From NCBI GenBank assembly GCA_034521975.1, contig JAXHLR010000009.1:1-64000 (forward strand): DNA of 64,000 nt. The letters run 5' to 3'. This DNA is from Acidimicrobiales bacterium (GTDB taxonomy: Bacteria > Actinomycetota > Acidimicrobiia > Acidimicrobiales > SKKL01). The position numbers and the translations under genes were made by a program. Below are positions 8,100-16,331 of the stretch, in pieces (position 1 is the stretch's first letter; the number at the start of each line of letters is the position of its first letter). Under the pieces are notes generated by a model, which saw nothing but the letters and a program-made list of their open reading frames with translations, had not been told where the DNA came from and did no database searches.

Positions 8100-8711
8100 T
8101 CACACCACGCAGCGCAGCGCGTCGGGCTCGACCCGGATGCTCAGGTGGCGGGCTCGACCCCATCGACCACCGTCGAGGTAGACCTCGGTGGGGCGTTGGA
8201 AGCTGACTTGGAGGGCCCTGACCTGACGGGTGGCGATCCGGGGATGGGGCAGGTGCTCACCGCGTGGGAGCCGCGCCCTGGCCTTGAGACGATCATCGAT
8301 GCCGAGCGAGCCGTCGAGCACATCGAGGCGCCCGTCGTTGGGGTGGGCCCGTGGCGCCATCTTCCACGACCCGAGGTACTCGGCGTTCATCGCGACGACG
8401 AACCGGCCCGCCCACCAACGCTGCCGGGCCACCAGGTGGGCGACGAACCAGTGCAGGGTGCCGTCGATGAGCACCGAACCGAGATCGACCTCAAGCTCGT
8501 GGGCCTGGTCGGACCGCAGCCGCTGTTCGTCACCGGTGGCACCCACCGACCGGGCGAGGTCGCCGGCGACCAGACCGAGCACCGGCACCGGTCGATGCGC
8601 ACGGCGGGCGTCGGTGACGATGTCTCGCGCTTGGGCGTCGCTGGTGATGATGACGCCGTCGTCGGGAAGCGTCGCCGGTCTCCCCCAGTCACGGCCCTTG
8701 CGGATCGTCAC
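8100..8711 (-). CDS. Diacylglycerol-kinase-like protein lacking the GGDGT motif
   Basis: 203 residues. From about residue 80 it matches the C-terminal beta-sandwich domain of the DAGK/LCB5/YegS lipid-kinase family (FVVAMNAEYLGSWKMAP, then LDGGRWGRARHLSIRVEPD near the end). The N-terminal part keeps a segment aligned with the region following the nucleotide site (LGLVAGDLARSVG resembles the LGTANDxAR loop), but there is no GGDGT ATP-binding motif. It is thus a shortened, possibly non-catalytic lipid-kinase relative. Its start overlaps the helY stop by 4 bases, so it is the last gene of the tat-helY unit. Confidence 0.68.
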   Translation of the reverse strand: MTIRKGRDWGRPATLPDDGVIITSDAQARDIVTDARRAHRPVPVLGLVAGDLARSVGATGDEQRLRSDQAHELEVDLGSVLIDGTLHWFVAHLVARQRWWAGRFVVAMNAEYLGSWKMAPRAHPNDGRLDVLDGSLGIDDRLKARARLPRGEHLPHPRIATRQVRALQVSFQRPTEVYLDGGRWGRARHLSIRVEPDALRCVV

Positions 8712-11398
8712 GACCCCACCTCGCCATCGCCGGTGCTCGCGCCGGAGGTACCGGTCTCGGGTGCGGTGACCGCCGACGAGCTGGCGATGACCCCACGGAA
8801 CAGCGCGTCCGCGGCCTGCCTGGCTGCGCTGGCGGTGTCGGGGTCGGGCGCGATGTGGCCGATCTGACGGAGCAGGTCGATGAGTGTCTTGATGTTGCGT
8901 ACGAAGTCCCCACCGGTGATCAGCTCGTCGTCGAGGACGTCGCCGAGTCGGCCACCGGATGCCCAGCCGTGGGCCAGCGCCGAGAACCCCGGGTCGGGAG
9001 GACGGGTGAGCGAGATGCCGGCTGCGGTCTCGTCACGGTTGAGGCGCCGGGCCACGCGTGCGATGTCGCCGACGCGCTGGCGCATCGGCCCGGGCGGGAA
9101 GTAGGGGTCGGGAGGTGGGTGGCTGCTGCGGTGCTCGTAGGTGAACGACGCGACGACCCCGGCCAGGGTCGGCGGGTCGAGACCATCGAGCAGGCCCCGG
9201 TGGAGGCACTCGGCGACGAGGAGGTCGCACTCGTGGTAGACCCGCGCCAGCAGTTCTCCAGAGGCGGTGAGGTTCCAGCGGTCGAGATGGCCCCACGCCT
9301 CGAGCACGCCCAACAGCGACTCGAACTGCGATGACAGCGAGGTGGCATGGTGCTCGAGCCGGCGATCGATGCTGGCGGCTTCGCGGTCGATCCGGTCGAT
9401 CCGACGCAGCGCCCGCAGATGCCGGTCGAGCTCGGGACAGCGGGCGACGGGGTGGTCTCGCACGGCGGCACGCTCGGGCCTCTCACCTGCGGGTCGGGTC
9501 CCCTCGCCCCCGTTCGACGGTGAGCGGTCGGGTCCGCCGATGTCGGCGCGACGAAGCCGCCGGCGCACCTCGTTCACGAACGGTCGCTTCGTGGGGGTGA
9601 ACGGTTCGGGCAGGTCGACGCGTCCGACGACCTCGGGAACGGTCGCGAAGTCGCGGGGGCCGAGGGTGAGCAGGTGGCGGGGTTGTCCCACCGCTTTGAC
9701 CCTCACCCCTCCCCCACGACGCTCGGCCACGCTCAGCACGGCGATGGCGCCGCCACCGGTCCCGCGCGGGGCCATGAGCACGTCGCCGGGTCGGAGCCCG
9801 GCCAAGGCGGCCGCCACCTCGGGTTCGGGTGCACGCGCCGGCCGTCGCGCCTGCCTGGCCTGCTGCTGGATGGTGCGGAAGTCGCGGACGTCGCCCAGTT
9901 CGCACTGCGCCTCGGCTTCGGCGTGCTCACGGGAGCGGGCCCGGTCGTCGAGTCGGCGTCCCAGCGCCACCACCGACCGGTCGGTGCGGAACTGGGCGAA
10001 GGAGCGGCCGATGAGCTCGACCGCTTCATCGGGGTCATAGCGGCGGACCAGGTTGGCCGCCATGTTGTAGGTGGGACGGAACGCCGAGGACAGCTCGAAG
10101 CTGCGGCTCGAGGCGAGGCGGGCGACCTCGTCGAAGGTGACGAACGGCGACCACAGGACCACGGCATGGCCGACGTCGTCGATCCCCCGGCGCCCGGCAC
10201 GACCGGTGAGCTGGGTGTACTCGCCCGGGGTGAGCGACTCGTGGCGCTCACCGCTGTACTTGGAGAGCTTCTCGATCACGACCGAGCGGGCGGGCATGTT
10301 GATGCCGAGGGCCAGGGTCTCGGTGGCGAACACGGCCTTGACCAGGCTCTCGGTGAACAGCGTCTCGACCGCTTCCTTGAACGGCGGCACCATCCCGGCA
10401 TGATGGGCGGCGAGTCCGGCTTCGAGCCCGGCCAACCACCGGTCGTAGCCGAGCACCTCGAGATCGTCGTCGCTCATCCCGCTCACCCGCGCCTCGACCA
10501 CCTCGCGGATGCGTCGGCGCTCGGGGCGGGTGGTGAGCCGGAGCCCCGCGTCGAGACACGCTCGCACCGCCGCGTCGCAGCCCGCCCGGCTGAAGATGAA
10601 GGTGATCGCGGGCAGCAGCTTGCGCTCGGCGAGAAGTTCGATCACCTCGACGCGCCGCGGTGTGTACCAGCGGCGGCCTCCTCCCGGTCCTCGCCTGCCG
10701 CGCTCGAGGGCGACGTCGAAGCGCGAGCCGTCGGGGTTGGGGCGGCCCTCGGGGAGGGTGTCGATGAAGTGCAGGCGCGCGTGGTGGTGATCGCCGACGA
10801 GGTAGTGGTTGATCAGCTCGACCGGTCGCGAAGACTCGGTGACGACGTTGGTGGGGCCCCGCACCGTGCTGATCCACTCCGCCACCTCCTCGGCGTTGGA
10901 CACCGTTGCCGACAGGCACACCAGGCCGACCTCGGGTGCGGCGTGGATGATCACCTCTTCCCAGACCGGGCCCCGGTAGCGATCCTGGAGGTAGTGGACC
11001 TCGTCGAGCACCACCCACCTGAGCTCGACGAGCGCGTCCGAGCGGGCATAGATCATGTTGCGAAGGACCTCGGTGGTCATGACGACCACCGAGGCCGACG
11101 GGTTGATGACGTTGTCGCCGGTGAGCAGACCGACCAGCTCGCTGCCGTGCTGTCTCACCAGATCGCGGTACTTCTGGTTGGACAGCGCCTTGATGGGGGT
11201 GGTGTAGAAGATCCGCCCCCCGTCGGCGAGTGTGCGGTGGACGGCGTACTCGGCCACCACCGTCTTTCCCGATCCGGTCGGTGCGGCCACCAGCACCGAC
11301 CGTCCCTGGTCGATGGTGTCGATCGCTTCGATCTGGAAGCGGTCGAGCTCGAACCCGCAGGCCTCGACGAAGCGGTCGCGAGCTCCTGGGGTGCTCAC
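8708..11398 (-). CDS. helY: Ski2-like DExH RNA helicase HelY
   Basis: 896 residues, near the 906 of mycobacterial HelY. Visible helicase motifs: APTGSGKT (I), TTPIKALSNQKY (Ia), LLTGDN (Ib), LDEVHYLQD (II, DEVH), CLSATVSNAEE (III), FIFSRAGCD (IV), and FATETLALGINMPA with TGRAGRRG (V and VI). An OB/KOW-like segment (LRPGDVLMAPR) and a C-terminal DSHCT helical domain follow, as in Ski2/Mtr4 enzymes. It should unwind structured RNA using ATP, probably in RNA processing or decay. It begins inside the tatC stop (4-base overlap) and ends inside the start of the DAGK-like gene, the tatC-helY order known from mycobacteria. Confidence 0.92.
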   Translation of the reverse strand: MSTPGARDRFVEACGFELDRFQIEAIDTIDQGRSVLVAAPTGSGKTVVAEYAVHRTLADGGRIFYTTPIKALSNQKYRDLVRQHGSELVGLLTGDNVINPSASVVVMTTEVLRNMIYARSDALVELRWVVLDEVHYLQDRYRGPVWEEVIIHAAPEVGLVCLSATVSNAEEVAEWISTVRGPTNVVTESSRPVELINHYLVGDHHHARLHFIDTLPEGRPNPDGSRFDVALERGRRGPGGGRRWYTPRRVEVIELLAERKLLPAITFIFSRAGCDAAVRACLDAGLRLTTRPERRRIREVVEARVSGMSDDDLEVLGYDRWLAGLEAGLAAHHAGMVPPFKEAVETLFTESLVKAVFATETLALGINMPARSVVIEKLSKYSGERHESLTPGEYTQLTGRAGRRGIDDVGHAVVLWSPFVTFDEVARLASSRSFELSSAFRPTYNMAANLVRRYDPDEAVELIGRSFAQFRTDRSVVALGRRLDDRARSREHAEAEAQCELGDVRDFRTIQQQARQARRPARAPEPEVAAALAGLRPGDVLMAPRGTGGGAIAVLSVAERRGGGVRVKAVGQPRHLLTLGPRDFATVPEVVGRVDLPEPFTPTKRPFVNEVRRRLRRADIGGPDRSPSNGGEGTRPAGERPERAAVRDHPVARCPELDRHLRALRRIDRIDREAASIDRRLEHHATSLSSQFESLLGVLEAWGHLDRWNLTASGELLARVYHECDLLVAECLHRGLLDGLDPPTLAGVVASFTYEHRSSHPPPDPYFPPGPMRQRVGDIARVARRLNRDETAAGISLTRPPDPGFSALAHGWASGGRLGDVLDDELITGGDFVRNIKTLIDLLRQIGHIAPDPDTASAARQAADALFRGVIASSSAVTAPETGTSGASTGDGEVGS

Positions 11399-12150
11399 CG
11401 GCGCAGGAAGCGCCCGATGAGGATCGACGCCTCGTAGAACAGATACATCGGGACCGAGAGCACGAACAGCGAGAACGGGTCACCGCTGGGGGTGATGATG
11501 GCGACGGCGAGCATGATGCCCACCAGCGAGTACCGCCGGAGCCCACCGAGCTGCTCGGGGGTGACGATGCCGGCGAGCTGGAGGAAGATCAACACGATCG
11601 GAAACTCGAAGCCGACCCCGAACGCGACCATCATCTTCACGAGGAACGCCAGGTACTCCGATCCACGAAAGAACGGCTCGAACCAATCGCCGCCGATCGC
11701 GGTCAGGAAGTTGAGCGCACGGGGAACGGTGAGGAACGCGAGCCCTGCCCCCATGACGAACAGCGCCGCGGCGGAGCCGACGAAGGGCAGCGCGTACCGC
11801 CGCTCGTTGGGGTGCAGGCCGGGGGTGACGAACTTCCAGAGCTGGAGCAACAGCACCGGCATCGCCAGCGCGATGCCACCGTAGAAGGCGACGGTCAGCC
11901 GGACCGTGAACGCCTCGAGCGGATCGGTCTGGAGGAACTCGCACTCGTCGGTGGGCCGAAGCTCGCAGTAGGGGGCGCTCAACACGTCGAGGATCGCGGG
12001 AAACTGCCAGAAGCAGATCACGGCCCCGGCGAACACGGCGAGGGCCGAGACGAGGATGCGCCGACGCAACTCGGCGATGTGCTCACGCAGGGGCATGTGC
12101 CCCTCGGGATCGACCTCGTTCCGGGGTCCCCGCCGGTTGAGCAGCGTCAC
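11395..12150 (-). CDS. tatC: Twin-arginine translocase subunit TatC
   Basis: 251 residues with about six membrane spans. The TatC hallmark MPLREHIAELRRRI lies at 19-32, and the conserved FVTPGLHPNER and FGVGFEFPIVLIFL segments follow. TatC is the receptor for twin-arginine signal peptides in the cytoplasmic membrane. The periplasmic loop after the first span has CELRPTDEC, with two cysteines 8 residues apart that could form a disulfide. 4-base overlaps join it to the TatB-like gene upstream and helY downstream, indicating one co-translated operon. Confidence 0.94.
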   Translation of the reverse strand: MTLLNRRGPRNEVDPEGHMPLREHIAELRRRILVSALAVFAGAVICFWQFPAILDVLSAPYCELRPTDECEFLQTDPLEAFTVRLTVAFYGGIALAMPVLLLQLWKFVTPGLHPNERRYALPFVGSAAALFVMGAGLAFLTVPRALNFLTAIGGDWFEPFFRGSEYLAFLVKMMVAFGVGFEFPIVLIFLQLAGIVTPEQLGGLRRYSLVGIMLAVAIITPSGDPFSLFVLSVPMYLFYEASILIGRFLRR

Positions 12151-12536
12151 GCCGACTCGCCGGTCGGGCTGTTCGGGTCGACCAGCTCGCTCGAATCGGA
12201 CTCTTCGGTCGGGCTGTTCGGGTCGACCAGTTCGTTCCGAGCAGACTCGCCGGGCCGAGGCCCTTCGTCATCGGCCGTCTCGGCCGTCTCGGCCGTCTGG
12301 GCCGGCAACTCAGGGCCGGCGGGGGTGGGATGCCGTGCGCTCTGGGGGTGCGGGGTCGGGCGGTCCGAGTCGTACATGGCGGTGCGCATCTCGGCCTCGA
12401 AGCCGGCCGAGACCTTGCGGAGCTCGGCGAAGACCTGGCCCGCCTTTCGGGCCACCTGGGGGAGGCGGTCGGGACCGAGCACGATCAGGGCCACGAGCAG
12501 GATCACCATCACCTCGGCGCCGCTGATCCCGAACAT
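12147..12536 (-). CDS. tatB: TatA/TatB-family translocase subunit, TatB-like
   Basis: 129 residues. The N-terminus MFGISGAEVMVILLVALI is a single membrane helix followed by the GPDRLPQ hinge and an amphipathic helix (VARKAGQVFAELRKV). The Glu at position 8 and the GPxRLP form fit TatB rather than TatA, though in some actinobacteria a single protein does both jobs. The C-terminal 50 residues are Pro/Ser/Glu-rich and contain a duplicated SELVDPNSPT unit, encoded by a 25-bp direct repeat. It overlaps tatC by 4 bases. Confidence 0.85.
   Translation of the reverse strand: MFGISGAEVMVILLVALIVLGPDRLPQVARKAGQVFAELRKVSAGFEAEMRTAMYDSDRPTPHPQSARHPTPAGPELPAQTAETAETADDEGPRPGESARNELVDPNSPTEESDSSELVDPNSPTGESA
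12161..12230. repeat. 25-bp direct repeat in the tatB-like gene
   Basis: An identical 25-base sequence beginning cggtcgggctgttcggg occurs at 12161-12185 and 12206-12230, offset by 45 bases. It encodes the duplicated LVDPNSPT unit of the C-terminal tail and points to a recent in-frame duplication. Confidence 0.8.
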
Positions 12537-12545
12537 GGGGTCAGT

Positions 12546-12755
12546 CTACCGAGCCTTGGTGTGCCCCCGAGCGCGGTGAGCGCCGAGAAGATGCAGGTCG
12601 TGGCGCAGCCGCCGGGCCTCGGTGCCCAGCACGGCGAGGCGTGCGATCTCGCCGGTGAGGTCGCGCACTGCATCGGCGACAAGCCGCACCGATGCCACGA
12701 GCGCGGCCAGTCCGATGGCGACCACCACCATCGCGACCGCCAGCCAGGTGCTCAT
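12546..12755 (-). CDS. Small membrane-anchored protein heading the tat operon
   Basis: 69 residues: a membrane helix (about 4-26, VAMVVVAIGLAALVASV) followed by a charged helix (DLTGEIARLAVLGTEARRLRHDL). No family recognised. It ends 9 bases before the tatB-like gene, and a TAGGGT box stands 7 bases before its ATG, so it appears to be the first gene of the transcript running through tatB, tatC, helY and the DAGK-like gene. The position suggests a link to membrane or Tat function, but this is context only. Confidence 0.65.
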   Translation of the reverse strand: MSTWLAVAMVVVAIGLAALVASVRLVADAVRDLTGEIARLAVLGTEARRLRHDLHLLGAHRARGHTKAR

Positions 12756-12762
12756 GTTCGCG

Positions 12763-12768
12763 ACCCTA
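12763..12768 (-). promoter_or_regulatory. -10 box of probable leaderless promoter (tat operon)
   Basis: TAGGGT on the minus strand, 7 bases before the ATG at 12755; the only evident promoter for the five-gene tat-helY unit. Confidence 0.5.
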
Positions 12769-12809
12769 CCTCTGGTCGCGGCGCCGGTCGCGGCGCGATG
12801 GCGGCTCGT

Positions 12810-13157
12810 TCAGCGGGGCCGGGGATCCTCGATGGCGTCGAGCGCGGCCCGCAGCGCCGCCTCGTCCTCCACCAGACGCCCGAAGGCGACCAGCTCGTCG
12901 TGGGTGATCGGCTGACCGGGCTGGAGCTCTCGTTCGACCAGCTCTGCCGGGCGTCGCCAGGTGGTGTGGGTGACCCCCGCAGCGATCAGCAGGTCCATGG
13001 TGGGACGTTCGGCCTGGCGAACCACCGTCGACCGGCAGTGCGGGCAGCTGAAGGTGTAGGTGCCGGTCCCACCGTCCTCGGGCGCGTGCACGGTGACCTG
13101 GGTCGCGGTGAACTCGACATCACCGCAGGAATCACAGCTCGCTCGAATCGTTGCCAT
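12810..13157 (-). CDS. Small zinc-ribbon protein, function unknown
   Basis: 115 residues. CDSC (8-11) and CPHC (38-41) form a four-Cys zinc ribbon around a short beta hairpin; the rest (65-115) is helical with a hydrophobic LLIAAGVTHTTWRRP segment. No further homology recognised. A purine-rich GGAGGGTGA lies just before the ATG as a ribosome site. Divergent from the glycerophosphodiesterase gene; the 120-base gap between them shows no other feature. Confidence 0.68.
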   Translation of the reverse strand: MATIRASCDSCGDVEFTATQVTVHAPEDGGTGTYTFSCPHCRSTVVRQAERPTMDLLIAAGVTHTTWRRPAELVERELQPGQPITHDELVAFGRLVEDEAALRAALDAIEDPRPR

Positions 13158-13277
13158 TCACCCTCCATCGATGCTCCCCTCTCCATCGACACCGCCGCTG
13201 GTGGTCTTGAGCCCCAACGCCTCATCGGGGCCAGGATCGGATGGCGCGAGGCGCTGCGAACGGGCGAGGATGGCGAT

Positions 13278-14009
13278 GTGCCGCAACGACTTCCCTCGCT
13301 GTTGTTCCCGCCCGTCGGCTTCGCCCACCGGGGGGCCAGGGCCCATGCGCCGGAGAACACGCTCGAGGCCTTCGAGCTGGCGCTGCGCCTCGGGGCGACC
13401 GGTCTGGAGAGCGACGTGTGGCTCACCGCCGACGGTGAGGCGGTCCTGGATCACGACGGGGTGGTCGGCTCGCTGCTACGGGGCCGGCGGCGGAAGCCGA
13501 TCGGCTCGATCGAACGCAGCATCCTCCCCCACCACATCCCCACCCTCGCCGAGCTCTACGAGCACTGCGGCACCGATTTTCAGCTCTCGCTGGACGTCAA
13601 GGATCCCGAGGCGGTCCACGAGGTGATCGGCGCGGCTCGCGACGCTGGGTCGCGGGCGGCGACCCGCCTGTGGCTGTGCCATCCCGACCTGGAGGTGGTG
13701 TCGAGCTGGCGCGACGCCGATGCGGACGTCCGCTTGGTCAACTCTGCCCGTCTGGCCGACATCAAAGAAGGCCCGGAGCGGCGTGCGGCCACCCTCGCCG
13801 AGCGCGACATCGACGCGGTGAACATGCACCACACGGACTGGACCGGGGGCCTGGTGACCATGTTCCATCGCTTCGGCCGCTTCGCGCTCGGTTGGGACGC
13901 CCAGTTCGAACGGATGGTGGGCGAGCTGGTCGAGATGGGGATCGACGGGGTGTTCAGCGACCATGTCGACCGCATGATGGACACGATCCACGAGCGCACC
14001 TCGTTCTGA
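13278..14009 (+). CDS. Glycerophosphodiester phosphodiesterase family protein
   Basis: 243 residues, the usual domain length. The GDPD signature is complete: FAHRGARAHAPENTLEAF near the N-terminus (His and Arg of the active site), LESDVWLTADGEAVLDHD (metal-binding Glu and Asp, catalytic His), SLDVK, and a C-terminal GIDGVFSDH. It hydrolyses glycerophosphodiesters to glycerol 3-phosphate and an alcohol. There is no signal peptide, so it acts in the cytoplasm. The GTG at 13278, preceded by GAGGAT about 8 bases upstream, is the only in-frame start close to the conserved N-terminus. Confidence 0.88.
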   Translation: MPQRLPSLLFPPVGFAHRGARAHAPENTLEAFELALRLGATGLESDVWLTADGEAVLDHDGVVGSLLRGRRRKPIGSIERSILPHHIPTLAELYEHCGTDFQLSLDVKDPEAVHEVIGAARDAGSRAATRLWLCHPDLEVVSSWRDADADVRLVNSARLADIKEGPERRAATLAERDIDAVNMHHTDWTGGLVTMFHRFGRFALGWDAQFERMVGELVEMGIDGVFSDHVDRMMDTIHERTSF

Positions 14010-14036
14010 GCGTCGCCCGCTCGGGTGACAACCTGC

Positions 14037-14687
14037 TCAGAGGGTCGCGAGTCGCGACAACGGCCACACCAACGCGAAGGCGCGGCCGACGATCAGGTCC
14101 TGGTCGATGGGACCGAAGAACCGGCTGTCGAACGACATCGCGGGGCCGCGGTTGTCTCCCATCACGAACACGTGGTCGTCGGGCACCTCGACCGGTCCGA
14201 AGTCCTCGGTCGCCTGACCCGCGGGGAGGTAGGGCTCGGCCACCTCCTCCCCATCGATCAGGACGACACCGTCTCGGGCCTGGATGGTCTCACCCTCGGT
14301 GGCCATGACCCGTTTGATGAGATCGTCGACCCCGTCGAGGTCGGTGTCGGGTGGCCGGTTGAAGACGATCACGTCTCCCCTGCTCGGGATCCCGCTTCGG
14401 TAGCTCTGCTTGTTCACCAGCACCCGGTCGCGGTTGGCCAGGGTCGGCTCCATCGAGGCCGATGGGATGACGAAGGCTTGGACGAGAAACGTCTGGATGA
14501 GCCACGCGACCAGCAGGGCCCCGGCAATGGCGACCACCCACTCGATCAGGTTGCGCCGCCGTCGACGACGACGACGAGTAGCGGGGCGGCCCGCGCCGGC
14601 GGCACCGTCACCGTGGCCATGGTGCTCGGCCTCGATCTCCTCCCAGGTGGGTCCGCGACCCGATGGTTGGCCAGATGAGGTGGTCAT
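14037..14687 (-). CDS. lepB: Signal peptidase I (first of two)
   Basis: 216 residues. One N-terminal membrane helix (about 50-70) follows a basic stretch of eight arginines; the catalytic Ser is in PSASMEPTL and the general-base Lys in DLIKRVMATEGE, with GDNR ... DSRFFGP as box E. It removes signal peptides on the outer face of the membrane. The ATG at 14687 fits a TAGCGT box 10 bases upstream; an upstream in-frame ATG at 14711 would precede that promoter. It is a close paralogue of the next gene and lies 52 bases downstream of it. Confidence 0.9.
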   Translation of the reverse strand: MTTSSGQPSGRGPTWEEIEAEHHGHGDGAAGAGRPATRRRRRRRRNLIEWVVAIAGALLVAWLIQTFLVQAFVIPSASMEPTLANRDRVLVNKQSYRSGIPSRGDVIVFNRPPDTDLDGVDDLIKRVMATEGETIQARDGVVLIDGEEVAEPYLPAGQATEDFGPVEVPDDHVFVMGDNRGPAMSFDSRFFGPIDQDLIVGRAFALVWPLSRLATL

Positions 14688-14739
14688 GATATGGCCAACG
14701 CTAACCGCCACGCGGGGAGGCCGACGGCAACGCCGGCGC

Positions 14740-15354
14740 TCAGAGGAATCCCAGCCGGCCCAGCGGCCACACCAGCACGAACGCCCGTCCGACGATCAGG
14801 TCCTGGTCGATCGGCCCGAAGACGCGGCTGTCACGCGAGTTGCCCCGGTTGTCTCCCATGACGAAGACGTGGTCGGCGGGGACGGTGATGGGACCGAAGG
14901 CCTGGGTGAAGGTCTCTGAATTCAGGTAGGGCTCGTTCAAGCCCTGCCCGTCGATGTAGATCGAGCCGTCCCTCGCCTCGACGGTCTCCCCCGGGAGCCC
15001 GATCACCCGCTTGATCAGCTCTTCGATGTCGGTGACCGGCTCGTTCGGTGGTCGGTCGAACACGACGAGATCTCCCCGGTTGACGTCGTGCAAGCGGTAG
15101 CTGAGCTTGTTGACGACGACCCGGTCGCGGTTGACCAGCGTCGGCTCCATCGATTCGGAGGGGATGTAGAACGCCTGGAACAGGAAGGTCTTGATGAGCA
15201 GGGCGACGATCAGCGCACCGACGATGACCACGATCCACTCGAGGACGGTGCGGATCCGCTGGCGGTTCCGCGGACCGATCGAGCCGGTCGTGGGGTCCAC
15301 ATCATGCTTGACGTGGTGCTGGTCTTCGATGTTCTCGACGTCGGGCGTGGTCAC
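14740..15354 (-). CDS. lepB: Signal peptidase I (second of two)
   Basis: 204 residues with a membrane helix at about 37-58, catalytic Ser in PSESMEPTL, Lys in ELIKRVIGLPGE and box E GDNRGNSRDSRVFGP. It shares the domain order and most motifs with its downstream paralogue but has a shorter, less basic N-terminal cytoplasmic segment and an intact GDNRGNSRDSR where the other has GDNRGPAMSFDSR. A GTG start with a TAGCCT box 9 bases upstream. Two copies in tandem suggest divided substrate preference or dosage. Confidence 0.9.
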   Translation of the reverse strand: MTTPDVENIEDQHHVKHDVDPTTGSIGPRNRQRIRTVLEWIVVIVGALIVALLIKTFLFQAFYIPSESMEPTLVNRDRVVVNKLSYRLHDVNRGDLVVFDRPPNEPVTDIEELIKRVIGLPGETVEARDGSIYIDGQGLNEPYLNSETFTQAFGPITVPADHVFVMGDNRGNSRDSRVFGPIDQDLIVGRAFVLVWPLGRLGFL

Positions 15355-15386
15355 GATGGGTCGAGGCTACCCGGAGTCCCTGTGCA

Positions 15387-16331
15387 TCAGCCTTCGCCGT
15401 AGCGGGCGAGCACGCGCCGGGCGGCATCCTGGCCGGCACCGACGAGATCGTCGGGACCATCCACCACGCGTGTTGCCGGGCCGAGCGTGAGCAGCAGTCG
15501 TTCGAGCCATGGGCGCCCGCTGACCGCCAGCGTTGCCCGCACCGTTTCCCCGGTGGTCTCGTGAGCCTCGTCGTAGGGGTACTGGTCGAGGATCCACTGG
15601 GCAGCGGGGTCGAGATCGAGCACGACCCGGGGTTCGGTGGTGCCCGGTTGGTAGCGGTCCCACTCCACATCCTCTGGCGGTGGGTCGATCGTGTCATCGA
15701 GGACGGTGAGCGAGGCGATGCGGTCGACCCGGAAGACCCGCACCCCGGCGGAGCGATGGCACCACCCGATCAGGTACCAGTTCCCGCGGTCGGCCACGAC
15801 CTGGTAGGGGTCGACGGTGCGAACCGAGCGCTGGTCACGGCTGTAGGTGTAGTAGTCGATCTCGACCCGCCGCCCTTCGGTGGCAGCTCCCAGGAGATCG
15901 TCGAGAAGCTGTTCGTGGGCCTCGCCGAGCTCGACGTGCACCTGATCGGGGTCGACGCCGAGCGCGGTGGCCAGCTTGGCCAGCCCCCGCTGGAGCGGAT
16001 CGTCGGAATCGGCGCCGGGAACGTCGCGGATGCTGCGTCCTGCCGCGATCAGGGTGAGCGCCTGTTCGCTGGTGAGCCGCAGGGGCCGGTCGAAGGGCTC
16101 GCTGAGGCGGACGGTGATCTGATCGTCGTCGAAGTCGACGTCGATCAGGGTGTCGGGCGTGTAGGGCGGCACCCCGACGAAGGGCAGGACCGCGAGCTCA
16201 GCGATCAGGGTCGACCGGTCGATCCCGAACCGCGAGCACACCTCGTCGATGGCCACCGGTGAGTGCGTGCTCACCCAGGGGACGAGCGCGAGCAGGCGCC
16301 GCACACGTTCGCTGGCGGTGCTGCGCGTCAC
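15387..16331 (-). CDS. pafC: WYL-domain transcriptional regulator PafC
   Basis: 314 residues: N-terminal winged helix (1-65), a central WYL domain with the DPYQVVADRGNWYLIGWC segment, and a WCX C-terminal extension. PafB and PafC together form a DNA-damage response activator in actinobacteria, and the pair sits downstream of pafA there as here. The GTG start lies inside the pafB stop (GTGA, 4-base overlap), so the subunits are coupled and likely made in equal amounts. Confidence 0.9.
   Translation of the reverse strand: MTRSTASERVRRLLALVPWVSTHSPVAIDEVCSRFGIDRSTLIAELAVLPFVGVPPYTPDTLIDVDFDDDQITVRLSEPFDRPLRLTSEQALTLIAAGRSIRDVPGADSDDPLQRGLAKLATALGVDPDQVHVELGEAHEQLLDDLLGAATEGRRVEIDYYTYSRDQRSVRTVDPYQVVADRGNWYLIGWCHRSAGVRVFRVDRIASLTVLDDTIDPPPEDVEWDRYQPGTTEPRVVLDLDPAAQWILDQYPYDEAHETTGETVRATLAVSGRPWLERLLLTLGPATRVVDGPDDLVGAGQDAARRVLARYGEG

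Noticed and set aside
6813-8867. A 684-codon open frame on the plus strand
   Set aside because: Opposite the M20 amidohydrolase and lipid-kinase-like genes; His/Gly/Val-rich text without motifs, typical antisense shadow.
9674-11437. A 587-codon open frame on the plus strand
   Set aside because: Fully antisense to helY, whose helicase motifs are unambiguous.
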